64,000 nucleotides of DNA from an uncultured Planctomycetales bacterium (GCA_937889015.1 CALARR010000274.1:1-64000), one strand, 5' to 3'; counted from the first letter of the stretch, positions 16,407 to 26,049 are shown. A program made the numbers and translations. The notes: generated by a model from the sequence alone, not told the origin.

Positions 16407-17486
16407 ATGCGACGCAGCCTACGGCATGATCCTCGAAACTCCGGAAGCGGCATGCCCTGGCCGCGACTGGCAAGTCTTGTGATCATGCTGGTCTTGTTGG
16501 TGAGCGTCATGCATCGCTTCAGCCAGATGGGGCAGAGCGACGATGAGCAGACCGCCTCGACATCTGCGGCCGCCCCAGCCACATCCCCATTCCCCGCCAG
16601 CCCACCCGCGGAGCCCGTTGCAGAACCGCCGCCCAGCGCGGATCCGGACGGGCTGCCGCCGGCGCTGGTTGGCACCGATCTGGACCCAGAACAGCAAGAC
16701 GCGATCCGTGAGGAGTTCCAGGCCGTCGACGACCGCTCCCTCTTCAACCTCCCGCGCGAAATGCCCGCCTACCTGCGCCTGGTCGGTTGGGCCAAGAAGC
16801 AGTCCGTGGAGCAGATGAGCCGGCGCGCGCGGCGCGACATCCTCTTCGGACAGTTCATTCAGCAGCCGGACAAGTACCGCGGCCAGCTCGTGGACCTGAA
16901 TCTCAACGTGGCGCGGATTCTGAAGTACGACGACCGGACGGCCGATGGCGACCAGTTGTACGAGGTCTGGGCCTGGGTCAACGAGTCCAAGGGTTGGCTG
17001 TACGTGGCGGTGGTGGTCGATCTGCCAGCCGGCACGCCGATCGGAAACGAGGTCAGCTTCAAGGCCCGTTTCAGCGGCTACTTCTACAAGCTGCAAGGTT
17101 ACCAGGCGGCGAAAGCACGCCCCGGCGATCCTCCCCTGATCGCTCCCGCCTTCATCGGACGATTGCTGCCGCTGAAGAGCGCGCCAGCTCCGGGGCCGGC
17201 CGCGGATTGGTTCTGGGTCGGAGCGGCGTTGGCCGCGGTCGTGCTGGCGATGCTGGCGTGGCAGGCGGGCACGCTGCTCTTCCGCGCTCGTCGCCGTGTC
17301 AGCGAGGCCTTGCCCCCCATGCCGGAGAGCGGCGACAAGTTCGAGCATTGGCTCGACCAACAGGCGCAGACGGACTCCAGTCCAGAGGACGACGAGGTGG
17401 GGGCTTCGCGTGATCGTCCGGACCGCGACCTTCACCTCTTCCCGCGCCGAGACGACGATTCCTTGGACGAAACGAATCACAAGTAG
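16407..17486 (+). CDS. Two-TM hypothetical protein of the exb operon
   Basis: This encodes 359 residues if it starts at the ATG at 16407. A GTG at 16344 overlapping the exbD stop and an ATG at 16452 with SD GGAAG (16443-16447) are alternatives. It has an N-terminal anchor (LASLVIMLVLLVSVMH), an Ala/Pro-rich linker, a central domain (about residues 130-255: QPDKYRGQLVDLNLNVARI, VWAWVNESKGWLYVAVV), and a second membrane segment (ADWFWVGAALAAVVLAML), followed by a polar cytoplasmic tail. The central domain may be an OB-like beta fold, but I do not recognise the family. Its fixed position after two exbD genes suggests a structural partner of the motor complex. Confidence 0.65.
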   Translation: MRRSLRHDPRNSGSGMPWPRLASLVIMLVLLVSVMHRFSQMGQSDDEQTASTSAAAPATSPFPASPPAEPVAEPPPSADPDGLPPALVGTDLDPEQQDAIREEFQAVDDRSLFNLPREMPAYLRLVGWAKKQSVEQMSRRARRDILFGQFIQQPDKYRGQLVDLNLNVARILKYDDRTADGDQLYEVWAWVNESKGWLYVAVVVDLPAGTPIGNEVSFKARFSGYFYKLQGYQAAKARPGDPPLIAPAFIGRLLPLKSAPAPGPAADWFWVGAALAAVVLAMLAWQAGTLLFRARRRVSEALPPMPESGDKFEHWLDQQAQTDSSPEDDEVGASRDRPDRDLHLFPRRDDDSLDETNHK

Positions 17487-17513
17487 GGATGGCCCTTTGC
17501 CGAGGTTCTGCCC

Positions 17514-19295
17514 ATGGCGCCTGACACGACCCCCCACGACGTGCCGCAAGACACGCCCCCCAATACGCTCGGTCACCGACTCCAAGCATGGTTCCTCACC
17601 GAAGGAGCCTGGTGGGGCGTGAGCTTCGTGTTCCACATGCTGTTGATGGCTTCCTTCATGCTCTTGGGCGTCAACGTGGTGCCCAAGATCGTGGGCGATG
17701 CGCCCTCGTTCGAGGCAGCCGAACTGGACCGCCCCGAAGCACCCAAAATCCTCGAGCGATTCGAGGTCGGCGAAATCTCGATCGACCCCGGTCAACTGAC
17801 CACCGAGTCCCTGGCCATGATGGAAGCCCCGCAAATCGATGCCACGGACATTGGTGGCGCCATGACCATGCCCGGTGCCGTCCCCATGGGAGGAATGAGT
17901 TCCCTCTCCGGCGCTGTCAGCATGCGCGCCATCGGTGCCGGAGCAACCGGCAAAGGCGCAGGCGGCATGGCCACCGCTGTCGGCGGCGGAGCGCAGACCG
18001 GAGTCGGCTCGCTGGCCGGCCGCGGGGCCGGCATGCGTCAGGCCCTGGTCGGCAGCTTCGGCGGAACCAAGCAGTCCGAACGCGCCGTGGGCGCAGCCCT
18101 GAATTGGATCGCCCGGCACCAGTTGGCCAATGGTTCGTGGAGCATCCAGTACAAGTCCCGCTGCAAGGAGAAGGACTCCAACTGCAGCGGAGAAGGCACG
18201 ACCAAGTCGGACCCCGGCGCCACGGCTTTGGCCCTGCTGCCGTTCCTGGCCGCTGGCCAAACCCATCAGGTGAAAGGCCCTTACAAGCAAACCATTTACA
18301 CCGGCCTGCTCTGGTTGATGCGCGCCCAAAATCCCAAGACGGGCAATCTGGTCAACCCCGGCTACAACATGTACGCCCATTCGCTGGGCACGATCGTGCT
18401 CTGTGAGGCCTACGGCCTGACCAACGATCGCGTCATCGGTCAGACGGCGCAGCGCGCCGTGAACTTCATCCAGACCTCGCAGCATGAAAAAGCCGGCGGT
18501 TGGCGCTACAAGCTGGGCGACGAGGGCGACACCTCCGTGGTCGGCTGGTGCGCTATGGCCCTCAAGAGCGCGCAAATGGCCTCGCTGGAGGTCAACCCGG
18601 CCGCCTTGGAGGGCGTGAAACACTGGCTCGACATCGCGGCGCGCGGCCAGCACAAAGGCTACTACTGCTATGTTCCGCTCACCGACGACGGCAAGCCCTC
18701 AACCCACAACGTCAACATGACTGCGGTCGGCTTGCTGCTGCGGCAGTACGCGGGCGTCAAGCCGGACCATCCCATGATGCAAGAAGGCACGGCGCTGCTG
18801 ATGAAGACGCTGCCTGCCGCCTCGCGCCGCAACTTCTACTACTGGTACTACGCCACCCAGGTCATGCACAATCTCCCCGGCACCGACTGGGACACGTGGA
18901 ATCGCGCCATGCGTCGCCTGCTGGTCGAGAGCCAGATCAAGGAGGGCTGCGCTACAGGGAGCTGGGATCCCTTCCGCCCCACCAAAGACCCTTGGGCCGA
19001 GTCGGGCGGACGGTTGTTCATCACCAGCCTGGCCACCCTCACGCTGGAGGTCTACTACCGCTATTTGCCCCTCTACAAGCTGGATGACGATTTCAGCATC
19101 AAGGCCCCCGAGACCGCGGCCAGCAAGCCAGCCGCCGCCCCCGCAAAGCCGGCAGATGCCGCCAAGAAGCCAACGGCCGACGCCAAGAAGCCGGCCGATG
19201 AGGCCAAGAAGCCTGTGACCGAGACCAAGAAACCCGCGGAACCGGCCAAGAAACCTGCGGCGGACGCGAAGAAGCCGGCCGACAAGGCCAAGTAG
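17514..19295 (+). CDS. TM-anchored squalene-cyclase-like toroid protein, TonB-like N-terminus
   Basis: This encodes 593 residues. Residues about 33-56 form a single membrane helix containing S37-FVF-H41, the SxxxH spacing conserved in the TonB membrane helix. A Gly/Met/Ala-rich linker (about 110-175) leads to an alpha/alpha-toroid domain of the prenyltransferase/squalene-cyclase-repeat type (about 180-520). Repeats there include ALNWIARHQLANGSWS, GLLWLMRAQNPKTGNL and AVNFIQTSQHEKAGGWRY. The acidic DxDD cyclase motif is not seen, so enzymatic activity is doubtful. The C-terminus is an Ala/Lys/Pro-rich tail (about 535-593). Genetic linkage to exbB and two exbD genes suggests it transmits motor energy to the envelope. 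Confidence 0.78.
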   Translation: MAPDTTPHDVPQDTPPNTLGHRLQAWFLTEGAWWGVSFVFHMLLMASFMLLGVNVVPKIVGDAPSFEAAELDRPEAPKILERFEVGEISIDPGQLTTESLAMMEAPQIDATDIGGAMTMPGAVPMGGMSSLSGAVSMRAIGAGATGKGAGGMATAVGGGAQTGVGSLAGRGAGMRQALVGSFGGTKQSERAVGAALNWIARHQLANGSWSIQYKSRCKEKDSNCSGEGTTKSDPGATALALLPFLAAGQTHQVKGPYKQTIYTGLLWLMRAQNPKTGNLVNPGYNMYAHSLGTIVLCEAYGLTNDRVIGQTAQRAVNFIQTSQHEKAGGWRYKLGDEGDTSVVGWCAMALKSAQMASLEVNPAALEGVKHWLDIAARGQHKGYYCYVPLTDDGKPSTHNVNMTAVGLLLRQYAGVKPDHPMMQEGTALLMKTLPAASRRNFYYWYYATQVMHNLPGTDWDTWNRAMRRLLVESQIKEGCATGSWDPFRPTKDPWAESGGRLFITSLATLTLEVYYRYLPLYKLDDDFSIKAPETAASKPAAAPAKPADAAKKPTADAKKPADEAKKPVTETKKPAEPAKKPAADAKKPADKAK

Positions 19296-19384
19296 CGAGA
19301 CGAAATACCCGAGCACAGCGGCGCAGAACAGGCGTCGCGCTGTTGATATTCCCTCTTCTATCTTCAAGCAGCAACGGGCCGAAT

Positions 19385-22282
19385 ATGAGACGGATCGTGC
19401 GGCTATTGTCGGTGTGCTTGTGCGGTGTGTGTTTTACGGACGCGTTGCGCGCCGCGGAGCCGCCCCTCGAATTCCTGCACGCCTTGCAGCAAAACGGCTA
19501 TCCCGATCTGGCCGTGACTTATCTGAAGTCGTTGCAAGCCAGCAAGAAGATGCCCGACGTGTTGCGCGAGGTCTGGGATCTGGAAATGGCCAAGAGCCTG
19601 CAGGAGCTGGCCAAGACCGAAGATCGCCAACGTGCCGCGCTCATGGCCGAGGCCGAGAAGCACCTCAACAAGTTCTTGAAGGAGAAGCCCAAGCATCCGC
19701 AGGCCGTATCGGCCATGGTGGCCTGGGGCAACTTTCTCTTGGACCGCGGCACGCAACTGCTGCGTACGGCGCCCTCGCTCGGCGACAAGGAGAAGAAGCA
19801 AGCCTATGCCGATGCGCAGAAGCTCATTCAGGACGCCAAGCCCAAGTACCTGGATGCGGCGAAGAAGTTCCAGGCTCGGCTGGCGGCGATCCGCGTGCCT
19901 GAAGCCCCGGCGACCGCTGCCGAGAAGTCGGCCGCGGCGCAACTGGCGCGCGAACAACAGGAGACCCAAAACGACTGGCTGAACGCCCGTTTTCAAGCCG
20001 CACTGTGCGACTACTACTTGGGACAAACGTACCCCAATCCCAAGGATCCCAAGCGCAAGGAGTCCTTGTTGGCGGCGGCCAAGGGCTTCGACGCCCTGTG
20101 GCAAGGGTTCCGCTTGACGCTGTCGGGCCTGTACGCGCACATGTGGCACGGCCGGACCATGGATGACCTGGGGAATCTGACAACCGCCCTGGACATCTAT
20201 GAGGAGGTCTTGGCAAATCTCGCCGATCCCAACGAACGCGCGCAGCCCACCGGGCTGGAGCCGCTGTTCACCCAGGTCCAATTCTTTCGCCTGCAAATCC
20301 TGGCCAAGCAGCAACGTCCCTCCGATTTCATGCCCGAAATCATCCAGTGGCTGGAGGATTATGCCAAACTCAAAGACACGGACGGTTATCAAGGGGTGAT
20401 GCTCGAAGCGGCTAAGATCCGCCTGCGCCAGGCAGAAAAAGCCCCAGCCGCCGAAAGACAACGCTATAACCTGGAGGCCGCGCGTCTACTGGCCGACGCG
20501 GCGCGCGTCCGCAGCGCCTATCAGTCCGAGGCGATTCTCTTGCGGCGCAGCCTGACTCGCGCCGACACGAGCATTGCGCAAGTCAACAACTTCGACGAAG
20601 CCGTGGCGATCGGTAGCGCGGCTGCCGTGGCGGAGAAATGGGTGGATGCGGCCGCGGCCTACGCCCGAGCTCTGGAACTCTCTGCGAGCGTCACCGATGC
20701 GCAGCGCGTCTCGGCCGTGAAGCAGCAACTCGGCCTGGCCAAGCTCATGCTGGCCCAGGGCATGTTCAACGAGGGGCAGTACCTGGAGTGCTTTGCCGCG
20801 GCCGAGAAACTCATGTCCGAGTATGAAACCGGTCCGCAAGGGCCGGCCGCGGCGGTGCTGGCGATCAAGGCGGCCCTAAACGCCGTGTCCACGGTCCCGG
20901 CCGCGGACCAACTGGCCGCCGTGGAGCGATTGGAGAAGATCGCCACGCACACAGTGAACACCTGGCCCAGCAAGGCCGAGGCCGACGAAGGCCGCGTGGC
21001 CCTAGGGCAGGCGCGCCTGTTCCGTGGAGACATCAACGGTGCCCTGGACTTCTTCGCCAAGGTCGATGCCAATTCGGACCGCTATCCGCTGGCCCTGCTG
21101 ATCTCGGCCCAGACGCTTCATCGCCGCCATCAAATGGCCAAGGCCACCTCGGCGGCCGGCCGCAAGGTCGACGCCAAGCAGATGGCCACCGACCTGGAGC
21201 AGGCCGAGAAGGCCCTCAGCCAAAGCCTACAACTGCAACGTAAGACGGCCGAGGCCGGCGCCCCCATGCCGCGCCAGTTGGTCGAAACTCAACTCCTCCT
21301 GGCCGAAGTGCATTTGGAAAACGGGCGCAATGCCGAGGCCCAGGAACTGTTGACGCCCTTGGTGGCCGAAGTGCAACGCGACAAGCCCAAGGAGCTCGAC
21401 AACACCACCCTGCGCATCTTGCTGCGCGCCCTGCAGGTCAACTGCGCACTGGGGGATCGCGACAACGCCGATATTGTGGCGAGCCTGCTGCTGAAGATCG
21501 GCCCCGACAACCCCTTCGTCAACCTGGGATTGCTGGATTACGTCAAACTGCTCCGTAACGAGAGCGAAAAAGCGGAGCTGGCTGTGAACTCCCCCCCCGA
21601 TCCCGCCGACAGCGAGGCTGTTCAGGCGGCCAAGAAGAAACTGGCGGACGACAAGAAAGCCTTCCGCGGCCTGCTGAAGACGTTGGCCCAACGCCAGAAC
21701 AACCCTGTCACGGGGATGGTCTTCGTCGCCGACGCCAACATGGAAGCTGGCCAGGCCGCCGAGGCCAAGGCCTTGTACGAACGCGTTTTGGCCATGGCCG
21801 CCACCGATCCCCAGGCCAAGAAGGCCGAAACCCGCGTCCGCTCGCAGCTCGTCGGCCTGCTGCGCAAGCAAGGCAAGTTCGAAGAGGCCCTCCAGCAGGC
21901 CGACGAACTCGTCAAGAGCACGCAAGGCCGGGCCTTGGAGCCGCTCATGGAGCAGGCGCGCATTCGCCAGATCGTGGCCGAGAAAGATCCCAGCCAGTAC
22001 GAAGAGGCCCTCAAGCACTGGGCCCGTCTCCGCAACCTGCTGCACAACTTGCGCAAGCGGCCTCCGGAGTACTTCGAAGTCTGCTACCACGCCGCGCAAT
22101 GCCTGGTCGAGTCATCCAAGCACTCCAGCGACCGCGAAGCCGCCAAGAAGAGCTTGGACGATGCCGAAAAATTGCTCAAAGCCACACTCGTCCTCAGCCC
22201 GCAACTCAACGGTCCCGCCATGGTCGGCCAGTACAACGACCTGCTGGAGAGGATCCGTCGCGAACAAGGCAAGCCCGAATAG
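19385..22282 (+). CDS. Large exported TPR-repeat protein of the exb operon
   Basis: This encodes 965 residues with a signal peptide (MRRIVRLLSVCLCGVCFTDALRA). Nearly the whole mature protein is helical and Ala/Leu/Lys-rich with TPR-like pairs, such as PLEFLHALQQNGYPDLAVTYLKS near the start, and AKALYERVLAMAATDPQAKKAETRVRSQLVGLLRKQGKFEEALQQADELV. It is a protein-protein scaffold, probably periplasmic. No catalytic motif was seen. The start at 19385 was chosen because it begins the signal peptide. It is 89 bp downstream of the toroid gene and likely ends the operon. Confidence 0.7.
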   Translation: MRRIVRLLSVCLCGVCFTDALRAAEPPLEFLHALQQNGYPDLAVTYLKSLQASKKMPDVLREVWDLEMAKSLQELAKTEDRQRAALMAEAEKHLNKFLKEKPKHPQAVSAMVAWGNFLLDRGTQLLRTAPSLGDKEKKQAYADAQKLIQDAKPKYLDAAKKFQARLAAIRVPEAPATAAEKSAAAQLAREQQETQNDWLNARFQAALCDYYLGQTYPNPKDPKRKESLLAAAKGFDALWQGFRLTLSGLYAHMWHGRTMDDLGNLTTALDIYEEVLANLADPNERAQPTGLEPLFTQVQFFRLQILAKQQRPSDFMPEIIQWLEDYAKLKDTDGYQGVMLEAAKIRLRQAEKAPAAERQRYNLEAARLLADAARVRSAYQSEAILLRRSLTRADTSIAQVNNFDEAVAIGSAAAVAEKWVDAAAAYARALELSASVTDAQRVSAVKQQLGLAKLMLAQGMFNEGQYLECFAAAEKLMSEYETGPQGPAAAVLAIKAALNAVSTVPAADQLAAVERLEKIATHTVNTWPSKAEADEGRVALGQARLFRGDINGALDFFAKVDANSDRYPLALLISAQTLHRRHQMAKATSAAGRKVDAKQMATDLEQAEKALSQSLQLQRKTAEAGAPMPRQLVETQLLLAEVHLENGRNAEAQELLTPLVAEVQRDKPKELDNTTLRILLRALQVNCALGDRDNADIVASLLLKIGPDNPFVNLGLLDYVKLLRNESEKAELAVNSPPDPADSEAVQAAKKKLADDKKAFRGLLKTLAQRQNNPVTGMVFVADANMEAGQAAEAKALYERVLAMAATDPQAKKAETRVRSQLVGLLRKQGKFEEALQQADELVKSTQGRALEPLMEQARIRQIVAEKDPSQYEEALKHWARLRNLLHNLRKRPPEYFEVCYHAAQCLVESSKHSSDREAAKKSLDDAEKLLKATLVLSPQLNGPAMVGQYNDLLERIRREQGKPE

Positions 22283-22363
22283 GACCGCTCGCAACTTCGC
22301 CAGCGACGGCTGGAGCGGTGACGCGCGGCGGAGACGTTCGATCCCTGCGCGGCCGCCTCGCGA

Positions 22364-22597
22364 TTATTGCAGCAACTGCCGAATCTCTTCGACCGGCGGC
22401 AGGCGTCCTACCAGGCGCACTTCGCCGTCCACCACCAGGGCCGGCGTGGCCATCACCTGATAACTGGTGATCACGTCCATGTCGCTGACCAGCTCGATCC
22501 GGGCGTCCAGACCAAGCTGCTGCACGGCCGCCTCCACAAGCTGGGCCAAGGTCCGGCCCGCCGGGCAATCGGCGTCCAGAATCTGAATCCGTTTCAC
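22364..22597 (-). CDS. Small thioredoxin-like protein with a single active-site Cys
   Basis: This encodes 77 residues from a GTG at 22597, preceded by a GAGGAAG Shine-Dalgarno. The length and pattern (VKRIQILDADCPAGRTLAQLVEAAVQQLG, then YQVMATPALVVDGEVRLVGRLP) match the small thioredoxin_3 / redox-active disulfide protein family. In that family the usual motif is CPKC-like. Here it is C11-P-A-G14, so the second Cys is replaced by Gly. A cis-Pro region (ATPALVV) is intact. It is downstream of the DUF1080 gene on the same strand, 80 bp away. The function is unknown; a monothiol or non-redox role is possible. Confidence 0.7.
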   Translation of the reverse strand: MKRIQILDADCPAGRTLAQLVEAAVQQLGLDARIELVSDMDVITSYQVMATPALVVDGEVRLVGRLPPVEEIRQLLQ

Positions 22598-22677
22598 GAC
22601 CGCTTCCTCATCCTTTCCGTCCTGTTGCAAGCGTGGCCATGACGCTCCATAATGGCCCCTCTGCGCAACGCGCTCCA

Positions 22678-23670
22678 CTACCGCTTTGTCCCGCTGTCCG
22701 CCGAGGCCCTCTTGGGCTCCGCTTTCTTGGCTTCGCTTTTCTTGCCTTCAGGCATGGGCCCCTCGTCCTTTGGGCTACCGGAATTCTTGCTCTCCGCCTT
22801 CTTGTCATCAGATTTCTTGGGGGACTCGCCCTTGGGAGTGGTTTTGCGTTTTGCGCTGGGCTTCTTCTCCGGCTCGCTACCCTTGTCGACCTCGGCGGTC
22901 TTCAGTGGCAGCATGGGCTTGAGTTCGCGGATCCAGATATTGCGAAACCGCACCGGATTGCGGTGATACTGCAGCGACAAGGGCAGCTTGGGTGGGTGCG
23001 GGGCGTACAACGGCGCACGCACATAAGACGTATCCCCCGTCAACTCGAAGTGATTCTGAACCACGACCCCGTTGTGCAACAGCGTAATACAGGCCGGCGT
23101 CAACAGCTTGCCCGCCTTGTCGAAGCGCGGGGCCGTGAAGAGGATGTCATAGGTCTGCCACTGTCCTGGTTTGCGGCAGGCGTTCACCAAGGGCGGATGC
23201 TGCTTGTACACTGCCCCCGCCTGACCGTCCGGATAGGTGTCGTTCTCGCAGGAATCGAGGATCTGGATCTCGTACTTGCCCATCAGGTAGACGCCGCTGT
23301 TGCCGCGTCCCTGTCCCTTGCCCGATACTTCTTCCGGCGCACACCACTCCAGGTGCAGTTGGCAATCGCCAAAGGCCTGTTTGGTGGTAATGCTGCCGCC
23401 ATGCGCTTCGACATAGCCGTCTTGAATGGCCCACTTCTCCGCGTCCTGCCAGGCCGACAGATCCTTGCCGTCGAAGAGCACGATGGCGTCGGCGGGCGCA
23501 CTTCCGGCCGTCCCGGGATCGACCACCTTGGGGACCGGCCAGACCACGCCGCTCTTATACTCTTTGATCGCACCCCACAGCAGACCCTGCGGCCACCCGG
23601 CGAGCACCATCAGACATCCGATCCGCAGTCCACGGAGCAAGAAACCCCTCTCACACAAACCAGCGTGCAT
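22678..23670 (-). CDS. DUF1080 (3-keto-disaccharide hydrolase-like) exported protein
   Basis: This encodes 330 residues from the ATG at 23670, with AAGGAG upstream. A hydrophobic N-terminal segment (about 10-35) serves as signal or anchor. The DUF1080 domain (about 60-255) shows FDGKDLSAWQDAEKWAIQDGYVE, GNSGVYLMGKYEIQILDS, WQTYDILFTAPRFD and the closing SLQYHRNPVRFRNIWIREL. Family members bind or hydrolyse 3-keto-disaccharides and have a concanavalin-like jelly-roll fold. The last roughly 70 residues are a low-complexity Lys/Ser/Glu/Pro tail unlike the rest, probably flexible and possibly wall- or nucleic-acid-binding. Confidence 0.82.
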   Translation of the reverse strand: MHAGLCERGFLLRGLRIGCLMVLAGWPQGLLWGAIKEYKSGVVWPVPKVVDPGTAGSAPADAIVLFDGKDLSAWQDAEKWAIQDGYVEAHGGSITTKQAFGDCQLHLEWCAPEEVSGKGQGRGNSGVYLMGKYEIQILDSCENDTYPDGQAGAVYKQHPPLVNACRKPGQWQTYDILFTAPRFDKAGKLLTPACITLLHNGVVVQNHFELTGDTSYVRAPLYAPHPPKLPLSLQYHRNPVRFRNIWIRELKPMLPLKTAEVDKGSEPEKKPSAKRKTTPKGESPKKSDDKKAESKNSGSPKDEGPMPEGKKSEAKKAEPKRASADSGTKR

Positions 23671-24000
23671 TCTCAACAGCTCCTTCGCTACTGCAAACAG
23701 GGGGGGGTGATGCCGTCCGTCGCGTCCGTGGCCAGTCGCCATCTCTCGGTGGGCAGGACTGAGTCCCGAAGTTGGTCGGGCCAGTCCACAGGGGTGGGAA
23801 ACAGGCGGGATGGGCGCAAAACCGTCGGCCAAACAGCCGCCGGCGCCGCGCGCCACCCAAGTTTACGACACAAAACCCGCTTGAGCCAGAGCTTGCGCTG
23901 CGGAGTTTCTTGGCTGCAGGCGTCTGGGGCTTGCTACTGGCCGCAGCCCTCTACAATTGCTTGACTCTCGACAGAAAACCAGGATTCGAGGCGATCCGAC
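23671..24000. other. Divergent intergenic region, DUF1080 versus YyaL-like gene
   Basis: This is 330 bp without a gene. It contains a plus-strand promoter candidate (23931-23957). Frames in this stretch are short and GC-driven. Confidence 0.5.
23931..23957 (+). promoter_or_regulatory. Putative promoter for the YyaL-like gene
   Basis: TTGCTA (23931-23936) and TACAAT (23952-23957, 5 of 6) are 15 nt apart, shorter than the optimum. The -10 box is good, and transcription would start about 37 nt before the ATG at 24001. Confidence 0.3.
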
Positions 24001-26049
24001 ATGCCCACCGAGAACTGGCTGGCCAGCGAAAACAGCCCCTATCTCCTGCAACATGCCACGAACCCGGTCCCGTGGTACCCTTGGGGTCCGGTGGCCCTGG
24101 AGCGCGCCCGGGCCGAGAACAAGCCGATCTTCCTTTCCATCGGCTATTCGGCCTGCCACTGGTGCCACGTGATGGCCCACGAGAGTTTCGAGGACCCGCG
24201 CATCGCGGAGATCCTCCGCCAGGGGTTCATCAGCATCAAGGTTGACCGGGAAGAGCGGCCGGAACTGGACCATCTCTACATGCAGGCGGTGCAGATCATG
24301 ACCGGCCGCGGTGGTTGGCCGCTGTCGGTCTTTCTCACGCCGGAGTTGGAGCCCTTCTACGGCGGCACCTATTGGCCACCGCGATCGCGACACGGTCTGC
24401 CCGGCTTCGATCAGGTGTTGCAGGCCGTGACGGAGGCCTGGCAGCATCGGCAGTCCGACGTGCGCCAGCAGGGTCAACAACTGATCCAAACGCTCACAGA
24501 GAGCATGCCGTTGCCGGGCACGATGGCCGCCCTGGACGATCGCCCTCTGGCCATCGCCCAAGCGGCGCTGCACCAGGCCTTCGACCCGCAGGAGGGCGGG
24601 TTCGGCTCCGCTCCCAAGTTCCCTCCCGCCCTGAGCCTGCGACTCCTGCTGCGTCGCTGGCTGCGGTCGAAAGACAGCCAGGCCTTGTCCATGGTCCGCA
24701 CGACCTTGGACCACATGGCTGCCGGCGGGATGTACGATCAACTCGGCGGCGGATTCCACCGCTACAGCGTGGACAGCCGCTGGCTCGTGCCCCACTTCGA
24801 GAAGATGCTCTATGACAATGCGGCCCTGGCCGAGTGCTATCTCGAAGCCTGGCAGGCGACCGGCCACGAGCCCTACGCGCGCATCGTGCGCGAGACTTTG
24901 GACTACGTGCTGCGCGACATGACCGATCCTCAAGGCGGCTTCTACAGTGCCGAAGACGCCGACAGCCAAGGCCACGAAGGCCAGTTCTATCTCTGGACCC
25001 CGGAGGAAGTCGCCGCTCTGCTCGGCCCGCAGCACGCCGCAGCCTTCTCGGCCTTCTACGATGTCACACGCCAGGGAAACTTCGAAGGCCGCAACATCCT
25101 GCACTGCGAACCGAACGCCGCGCAGACCGGCCTGACCGCCGACCTGATTGCCGATCGGGCGCGGCTGTTGGCCGCACGCAGCCAGCGCGTGCGCCCGGCC
25201 TGCGACGACAAGGTCCTCGTTAGTTGGAATGGCCTGATGATCGCCGCTCTCGCCCGAGCCGGAGTCGCTCTGGACGAACCCCGTTACACCGAGGCCGCCG
25301 CTCGCGCGGCGCGCTTCCTCCTCGATCACCTGCGCGATCCGCGCGGTCATCTGTTCCACTACTGGCGCCGCGGCCGGGCCCAGGGCGCGGCCTACTTGGA
25401 CGACTACGCGGCCCTGGCCAATGCCCTGGTCGGCCTCTACGAGGCAGGGCGGCACGAGTCCTGGATCGACGAGGCTGTGGCCCTCACCGACCAGATCCTG
25501 CAGCGATTCGCCGATCCCGATGCCAGCGGGTTCTTCTATGCCAGCCACGACCACCAACCCTTGCCGGTGCGACACAAGGATCTCTTCGACAGCGCGGTGC
25601 CCAGCGCGACGGGCCTGGCCGTGACGCTCTTGCTGCGCCTGGGCCGACTCTGCCAGCGGAGCGACTATCTGGCGGCGGCGGAAGAGACGTTGCACGCACA
25701 CCGGTCGCTGCTGGAACGGGCCCCACAGGCCATGGGCCAGATGCTCCTGGCCCTCGATCTCCATTTGGGACCGGTCCAAGAGGTCGTGATCCTGGCCGAC
25801 CACGAGCCCACGGCCCAGGCCTTGCAGCACGAGTTCCATCGCCGGTTTCTGCCCCACGCCATCCTCGCCCTGCGTTGCGTGGATTCAACGGCTGACCAGC
25901 AACGACCTGTCCTGCGGCACGCCTTCCAGGGCAAACAGCTCTCGGGCCAGGACGCTGCCTTGTTCCTCTGCCAAGGCTTCGCCTGCCAGGCCCCGGTCGT
26001 CGGCTTCCAAGAGGCCGCGGCCGCCCTGGACCGCCTGGCAAGTGATTGA
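24001..26049 (+). CDS. YyaL / DUF255 thioredoxin-domain protein
   Basis: This encodes 682 residues, the usual length of the family. The N-terminal thioredoxin-like domain carries C52-H-W-C55 within SIGYSACHWCHVMAHESFED, and the NPVPWYPWG block precedes it. The remainder is an (alpha/alpha)6 barrel related to N-acylglucosamine 2-epimerases, with FHRYSVDSRWLVPHFEKMLYDNA and FYSAEDADSQGHEGQFYLW. Homologues (spermatogenesis-associated protein 20 / YyaL) are widespread but lack a firmly assigned reaction. No signal peptide is apparent, so it is cytoplasmic. It converges on hrpB with a 44-bp gap. Confidence 0.85.
   Translation: MPTENWLASENSPYLLQHATNPVPWYPWGPVALERARAENKPIFLSIGYSACHWCHVMAHESFEDPRIAEILRQGFISIKVDREERPELDHLYMQAVQIMTGRGGWPLSVFLTPELEPFYGGTYWPPRSRHGLPGFDQVLQAVTEAWQHRQSDVRQQGQQLIQTLTESMPLPGTMAALDDRPLAIAQAALHQAFDPQEGGFGSAPKFPPALSLRLLLRRWLRSKDSQALSMVRTTLDHMAAGGMYDQLGGGFHRYSVDSRWLVPHFEKMLYDNAALAECYLEAWQATGHEPYARIVRETLDYVLRDMTDPQGGFYSAEDADSQGHEGQFYLWTPEEVAALLGPQHAAAFSAFYDVTRQGNFEGRNILHCEPNAAQTGLTADLIADRARLLAARSQRVRPACDDKVLVSWNGLMIAALARAGVALDEPRYTEAAARAARFLLDHLRDPRGHLFHYWRRGRAQGAAYLDDYAALANALVGLYEAGRHESWIDEAVALTDQILQRFADPDASGFFYASHDHQPLPVRHKDLFDSAVPSATGLAVTLLLRLGRLCQRSDYLAAAEETLHAHRSLLERAPQAMGQMLLALDLHLGPVQEVVILADHEPTAQALQHEFHRRFLPHAILALRCVDSTADQQRPVLRHAFQGKQLSGQDAALFLCQGFACQAPVVGFQEAAAALDRLASD

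Noticed and set aside
16344..16407. GTG start at 16344 for the two-TM exb protein
   Set aside because: No Shine-Dalgarno sits at the right distance, and the extra residues are not typical; kept only as an alternative.
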